Source: an uncultured Agathobacter sp. | GTDB taxonomy: Bacteria > Bacillota > Clostridia > Lachnospirales > Lachnospiraceae | Direction of reading: 5' to 3' | Assembly (NCBI GenBank): GCA_934316545.1 | Contig: CAKRDT010000019.1 | Span: 1 to 38,497 of the forward strand | DNA: 38,497 nucleotides | Notes under the pieces: generated by a model | What the model was told of the DNA's origin: nothing | Database searches by the model: none | What the model saw: only the letters and a program-made list of their open reading frames with translations | Translations under genes and position numbers: made by a program | Part shown: piece after piece, positions 34,918-38,497 of the stretch | How the letters are laid out: the number at the start of each line of letters is the position of its first letter | How positions within the stretch are numbered: position 1 is the first letter of the stretch

Positions 34918-36585
34918 TTACAGTTCGATCATCACTGCCTGATATCCGCCCAGTGCGATGCATCCGTTATCATCCAGATCCACACGCTCGCAGTTGTTGA
35001 GAATCACATTGCCAGCGGCTTCCGGAAGCACAACCGTCTGCGGCTCGTTCTGGAAGTTTGCAAGAACAAGCAATGTCTGTCCCTCTCCCTTGCGGAAGTA
35101 TGCAATCAGATTCTTAGTCTCTCGCTGATACGGCTCAAAGCGGCCGAATGTCAGAGTCTCATGGTAAGCCGGATCTTTGTAGAGTGCGATCATCTTCTTG
35201 TAGAAAGCATAGACCGAATTGCTGTCATCCTTCTGCTTTGCAAGGTTGATCTCCTTGTAATTCGGATTGACGATCATCCAAGGCTTATGCGTGGAGAATC
35301 CGGCATTTTCCGCATCACTCCACTGTACCGGAGTACGCGCATTTTCACGGCTGTAAACGCGAAGCAACTTCATGCTTTCTTCCTCGGAATAGCCTGCATC
35401 GCGGCACACCTTATACTCATCCTTTGAGCTGATGTCATCAAGCTGATCGATGCTCTCAAATGGGCAGTTCTCCATTCCGATCTCCTGTCCCTGATAGATG
35501 AACGGGATTCCGCGCAGGAAGAAGTATACGGCCGCCAACGCCTTCTTACTTGTATCGTTTAAATCTCCCTCCGGAATATAACGGCATACGCCACGCGGCT
35601 CATCATGATTTTCAATGATATTGGAAAGGAAACCGATGTCTGCCACTCGAAGCTGGCTGTCAAAGATTGCATTTTTGTACATCTCCGGTGTTACACTCTC
35701 ATGCTCATACCATGCGCCGCCTTTTCCACACATCTCCGGTGCGAAATCAAATTTCGATGAAAAATGTCCATCCTCTCCGATGAACTCACGAAGCTCGGAG
35801 TCCTTCTCGTTAAATACTTCTCCTACGGTAAAGGCATCATACTTATCAAATGTCTCATGCTTCATCTCCTCTAAGAATTCGCCGATTCCCTCGGCATCCT
35901 CAAGCATACGAACGATCGAAACCATTCCGTCATCACGGTCCGGTTCATAGTCGCAGAACGGAAGCTTTTTCTTGATGTTGATGATCGCGTCGATACGGAA
36001 TCCGGCAATACCGCGCTCAAACCACCAATTCATCATCTTATAGACTTCCTGACGAACTTTGGGATTCTCCCAGTTGAGATCCGGCTGCTTCTTGTGAAAA
36101 GCATGGAAATAATATTTATCGGTTCCCGGAATCGGCTCCCAGACACTTCCTCCGAAGTAGGAGCGCCAGTTACACGGCAGCTTTCCGTCTTTCTTTTCTG
36201 CGATATAGAAATATTTTCCGTACTCTCCGTCCGGATCGGCGCATGCCTTCTTGAACCACTCATGCTCATCGGAGCAGTGGTTGACAACGAGATCCATGAC
36301 GATGTACATATCACGCTTTTTTGCCTCTGCAAGCAGGCGGTCCATCGTTTCCAGATCACCAAAAAGCGGGTTGATATCATAGTAATCGGAGATGTCGTAT
36401 CCCTGATCCACAAGCGGCGACTTGTATAACGGCGAAATCCAGATAATATCGATTCCAAGATCCTTCAGGTAATCGAGCTTTCCGATGATGCCTTCAAGAT
36501 CACCGATTCCGTCTCCATTGCTATCCGCAAAGCTTTTCGGCCAGATCTGGTATGCAACCTTTCCCATCCACCATTTTTTCTTCAT
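34918..36585 (-). CDS. GH13 alpha-glucosidase (alpha-1,4 type)
   Basis: This cytosolic GH13_31 enzyme is 555 residues with no signal peptide. Catalytic Asp199 lies in GFRIDA, Glu256 in TVGEVF and Asp328 in IENHDEP. The residue after the nucleophile is Ala200; Ala or Thr here is associated with alpha-1,4 activity, while Val marks alpha-1,6 isomaltases. QPDLNW and the N-terminal YQIWPKSFADSNGDGIGDL are family features. It would free glucose from maltose and malto-oligosaccharides. AGGAG precedes the ATG at 36585. Confidence 0.93.
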   Translation of the reverse strand: MKKKWWMGKVAYQIWPKSFADSNGDGIGDLEGIIGKLDYLKDLGIDIIWISPLYKSPLVDQGYDISDYYDINPLFGDLETMDRLLAEAKKRDMYIVMDLVVNHCSDEHEWFKKACADPDGEYGKYFYIAEKKDGKLPCNWRSYFGGSVWEPIPGTDKYYFHAFHKKQPDLNWENPKVRQEVYKMMNWWFERGIAGFRIDAIINIKKKLPFCDYEPDRDDGMVSIVRMLEDAEGIGEFLEEMKHETFDKYDAFTVGEVFNEKDSELREFIGEDGHFSSKFDFAPEMCGKGGAWYEHESVTPEMYKNAIFDSQLRVADIGFLSNIIENHDEPRGVCRYIPEGDLNDTSKKALAAVYFFLRGIPFIYQGQEIGMENCPFESIDQLDDISSKDEYKVCRDAGYSEEESMKLLRVYSRENARTPVQWSDAENAGFSTHKPWMIVNPNYKEINLAKQKDDSNSVYAFYKKMIALYKDPAYHETLTFGRFEPYQRETKNLIAYFRKGEGQTLLVLANFQNEPQTVVLPEAAGNVILNNCERVDLDDNGCIALGGYQAVMIEL

Positions 36586-36630
36586 CTATCTATCCTCCCT
36601 TATTAACCCAGCTTACACTTTTCTATTCTG

Positions 36631-36720
36631 TTTTCCTGACTTGATTCGCCTTTTCTTTATCCAGGTCAGGTTCTCTCGTCTTTTTCCTGACCTAATTCAA
36701 ATTTTCTCTGTATAAGTCAG
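36631..36720. repeat. Two tandem 40-bp repeats with hairpin ends, between GH13 genes
   Basis: Two related units, 36631-36670 and 36682-36720, each start TTTTCCTGAC and end in GTCAG, so each can fold on itself or on the other. They lie downstream of the second GH13 gene and may serve as weak terminators or RNA-processing sites. Confidence 0.5.
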
Positions 36721-38390
36721 ATACAACGCACCGTTGCTTCATACGGGCGGAGTACTGCCGGCATATTTCCCACATAATTACTGATCATGATCGGCGCATC
36801 ATCCGGAATCTGTGCCATCACAGCTGCAGGGATTGCAACGTCGTGATCCGTAAAGTTACAGAGCACGACCAGTTTTTCATCACCCAGCGTTCTTGTATAG
36901 ATAAAAAGCTCTTCGTTGTCCGGCTCAAGCAGTTCGTAATCACCGTATACAATCACTTCATTCTCGTGACGCAGACGGATCAGTTCCTTATAATAGGAAA
37001 ATACGGAATCCGGATCACCAACCTGCTGCTTCGCGTTAATCTCTAAATAGTTCGGATTCACGCGGATCCAAGGCGTTCCCGTTGTAAATCCTGCATTTTC
37101 ACTGTCATCCCACTGCATCGGTGTGCGCGCATTGTCGCGCCCGATCTTCTTAAGGTAACCCATCATCTCCTCATGGGAAACTCCAAAGGTCTCGGTCATC
37201 TCCTTGTATGCATTAAAGCTCTCTACATCCCGGTAATCTTCCAGCTTATCAAAATACACGTTTGTCATTCCAAGCTCTTCACCCTGGTATACATAAGGCG
37301 TTCCCTGCATCATATGGAGACAGGTTGCAAGCATCTTTGCCGAAACTTCACGGTATTCTCTGCTGTCATTTCCATAGCGGGAAACGCTGCGCGGCTGATC
37401 GTGGTTGGACAAATACAGACTGTTCCATGCGTTACCCGCAAGTCCGGTCTGCCACTTGGACAGAGTTGCTTTCCATTCCGGAAGCGGCATTTTCTCGGAA
37501 TCCCACTTGCCGTAATGGTTGTGTGCATCCTTTCCTGCGCCGGTATGCTCAAACTGAAATACCATATTGAGTTCGCTTCCATCCGCATTTGCATATTTTT
37601 TCGCTTCCTCTAAAGTCACGCCTGCAGCTTCGCCGACAGTAATCAAATCATACTTTGACAAAACCCTGCGATTCATTTCCTGTAAATACTCATGTACATG
37701 CGGGCCGTTGGCACAGCCACTGTCTCCGTATCCGTTCTCCCCTGCCGGTCCGTCCGGAAGTCCTTCCGGCTTGGAGATCAGACTGATTACATCCATACGG
37801 AAACCGTCAATGCCTTTTTCACACCACCAGTTCATCATGTCAAAGACGGCGTCGCGCACCTTCGGGTTATCCCAGTTGAGATCCGGCTGTTTTTTCGAAA
37901 ACAGATGCAGGAAATACATATCGGTCTGCGGATCATACTTCCATGCAGAACCACTGAAGGCCGATCCCCAGTTATTCGGCTCACTTCCGTCCTCCTTACC
38001 CGGACGCCATATATAGAAATCACGGTATGGATTATCGACACTCTTACGGCTCTCCACGAACCAGGCGTGCTCGTCCGATGTATGATTGACAACCAGATCC
38101 ATCATGATCTTGATGCCAAGCTCATGCGCACGCGCAAGCATACGATCATAATCTTCCATTGTTCCGAATTCCGTCATGATTGCCTGATAATCACTGATGT
38201 CGTATCCGTTATCATCGTTCGGTGACTGATACACCGGCGAAAGCCAGATGACATCAATGCCAAGCTCCTTTAAATAATCCAGCTTCTCTGTAATTCCGTT
38301 GAGATCACCGATTCCGTCTCCGTTGGAATCCATAAAACTTCTCGGATAAATCTGATATACAACGGATTCCTTCCACCATGCTTTCTTCAT
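36717..38390 (-). CDS. GH13 oligo-1,6-glucosidase (isomaltase type)
   Basis: The 557-residue GH13_31 enzyme carries catalytic Asp200 (GFRMDVISL), Glu254 (TVGEAAG) and Asp331 (SNHDQPRS). Val201 after the nucleophile is typical of alpha-1,6 oligoglucosidases. Cytosolic, no signal peptide. It would debranch isomaltose and panose-type sugars, complementing the enzyme at 34918. AAGGAAGAG precedes the ATG at 38390. The upstream region to 38420 is short and runs into the repeat arm, so the promoter lies in or beyond the element. Confidence 0.93.
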   Translation of the reverse strand: MKKAWWKESVVYQIYPRSFMDSNGDGIGDLNGITEKLDYLKELGIDVIWLSPVYQSPNDDNGYDISDYQAIMTEFGTMEDYDRMLARAHELGIKIMMDLVVNHTSDEHAWFVESRKSVDNPYRDFYIWRPGKEDGSEPNNWGSAFSGSAWKYDPQTDMYFLHLFSKKQPDLNWDNPKVRDAVFDMMNWWCEKGIDGFRMDVISLISKPEGLPDGPAGENGYGDSGCANGPHVHEYLQEMNRRVLSKYDLITVGEAAGVTLEEAKKYANADGSELNMVFQFEHTGAGKDAHNHYGKWDSEKMPLPEWKATLSKWQTGLAGNAWNSLYLSNHDQPRSVSRYGNDSREYREVSAKMLATCLHMMQGTPYVYQGEELGMTNVYFDKLEDYRDVESFNAYKEMTETFGVSHEEMMGYLKKIGRDNARTPMQWDDSENAGFTTGTPWIRVNPNYLEINAKQQVGDPDSVFSYYKELIRLRHENEVIVYGDYELLEPDNEELFIYTRTLGDEKLVVLCNFTDHDVAIPAAVMAQIPDDAPIMISNYVGNMPAVLRPYEATVRCI

Positions 38391-38420
38391 AAAGTACTCT
38401 TCCTTTCCTTTTAGATATGC

Positions 38421-38497
38421 TAGGCGATTGCGAAACTCCTGTGGCGGCGTGCTCCGGCTGGGCTGACCCGGTGGCGGGCTTCTACGCTGAACACGAT
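38421..38497 (+). repeat. Outer arm of the large palindromic element (right window end)
   Basis: The reverse complement equals 73-149 with three mismatches. The element is cut by the window edge. No promoter of the kind at 162-192 is seen before it on the plus strand. Confidence 0.8.

Overview
The window looks like chromosomal DNA of a gut-type anaerobic Firmicute, most likely a Lachnospiraceae relative. The basis is the gene content (Clostridia-style atp operon, an Fe-S/FAD amine or amino-acid dehydrogenase cluster, many ECF, MerR and XRE regulators), strong Shine-Dalgarno sites of the AGGAGG type, near-consensus sigma-A promoters and frequent TTG/GTG starts. There is no rRNA, tRNA, CRISPR array or transposase gene. 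Genus cannot be fixed from sequence alone.

Layout. (1) 1-201: an outer arm of a repeat element and a 19-bp-spacer promoter. (2) 202-5040, minus strand: an AAA/DUF4143 ATPase, a small hypothetical, a membrane diguanylate cyclase, and a cassette of DUF4177 protein plus small lipoprotein that occurs twice. (3) 5047-12610, minus strand: a complete F1Fo ATP synthase operon (atpZ-I-B-E-F-H-A-G-D-C). The c subunit carries a Na+-type ion site, and the Fo gene spacers are packed with hairpins. (4) 12925-15680, minus strand: comEB, upp, a degenerate low-molecular-weight phosphatase-like gene, and sua5/tsaC. (5) 15781-17131, plus strand: a consensus promoter, a 547-bp imperfect palindrome beginning at the predicted start of transcription, then a MerR-type gene with a coiled-coil tail. 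(6) 17197-19063, minus strand: an ECF sigma factor with its anti-sigma factor. (7) 19190-26440, minus strand: an APC permease, PII protein, AraC regulator, an ornithine-cyclodeaminase-family enzyme and a four-subunit HcnABC/opine-oxidase-like flavin/Fe-S dehydrogenase, split into two units that share an identical 22-bp upstream box. (8) 26573-28414: a secreted GH25 lysozyme with three FnIII domains and a candidate structured leader. (9) 28843-33922: an OmpR/HK two-component system, an XRE membrane regulator, an SNF-type Na+ symporter and a BmrR-like MerR regulator. (10) 34058-34756: a secreted protein ORF broken by one in-frame TGA. (11) 34918-38390: two GH13 alpha-glucosidases with complementary specificity residues. 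(12) 38421-38497: the same repeat arm as at the left end, inverted.

The most interesting signal is a family of very large transcribed palindromes. The complete member at 15865-16411 starts at the predicted TSS of a consensus promoter. The left window end carries the outer arm of a second member, again just downstream of a promoter and with a related inner block (22 of 27 bases) at the same depth. The right end carries the outer arm of a third, 74/77 identical to the left one and in opposite orientation. No protein is encoded in the complete member, so a giant hairpin RNA or a non-autonomous mobile element is the leading idea.

Functionally the ATP synthase (probably Na+-coupled) and the SNF Na+ symporter fit a sodium bioenergetics theme. 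The two alpha-glucosidases would together split alpha-1,4 and alpha-1,6 oligosaccharides in the cytoplasm. The flavin/Fe-S cluster with its permease and PII protein looks like nitrogen-controlled catabolism of an imported amine, amino acid or opine.
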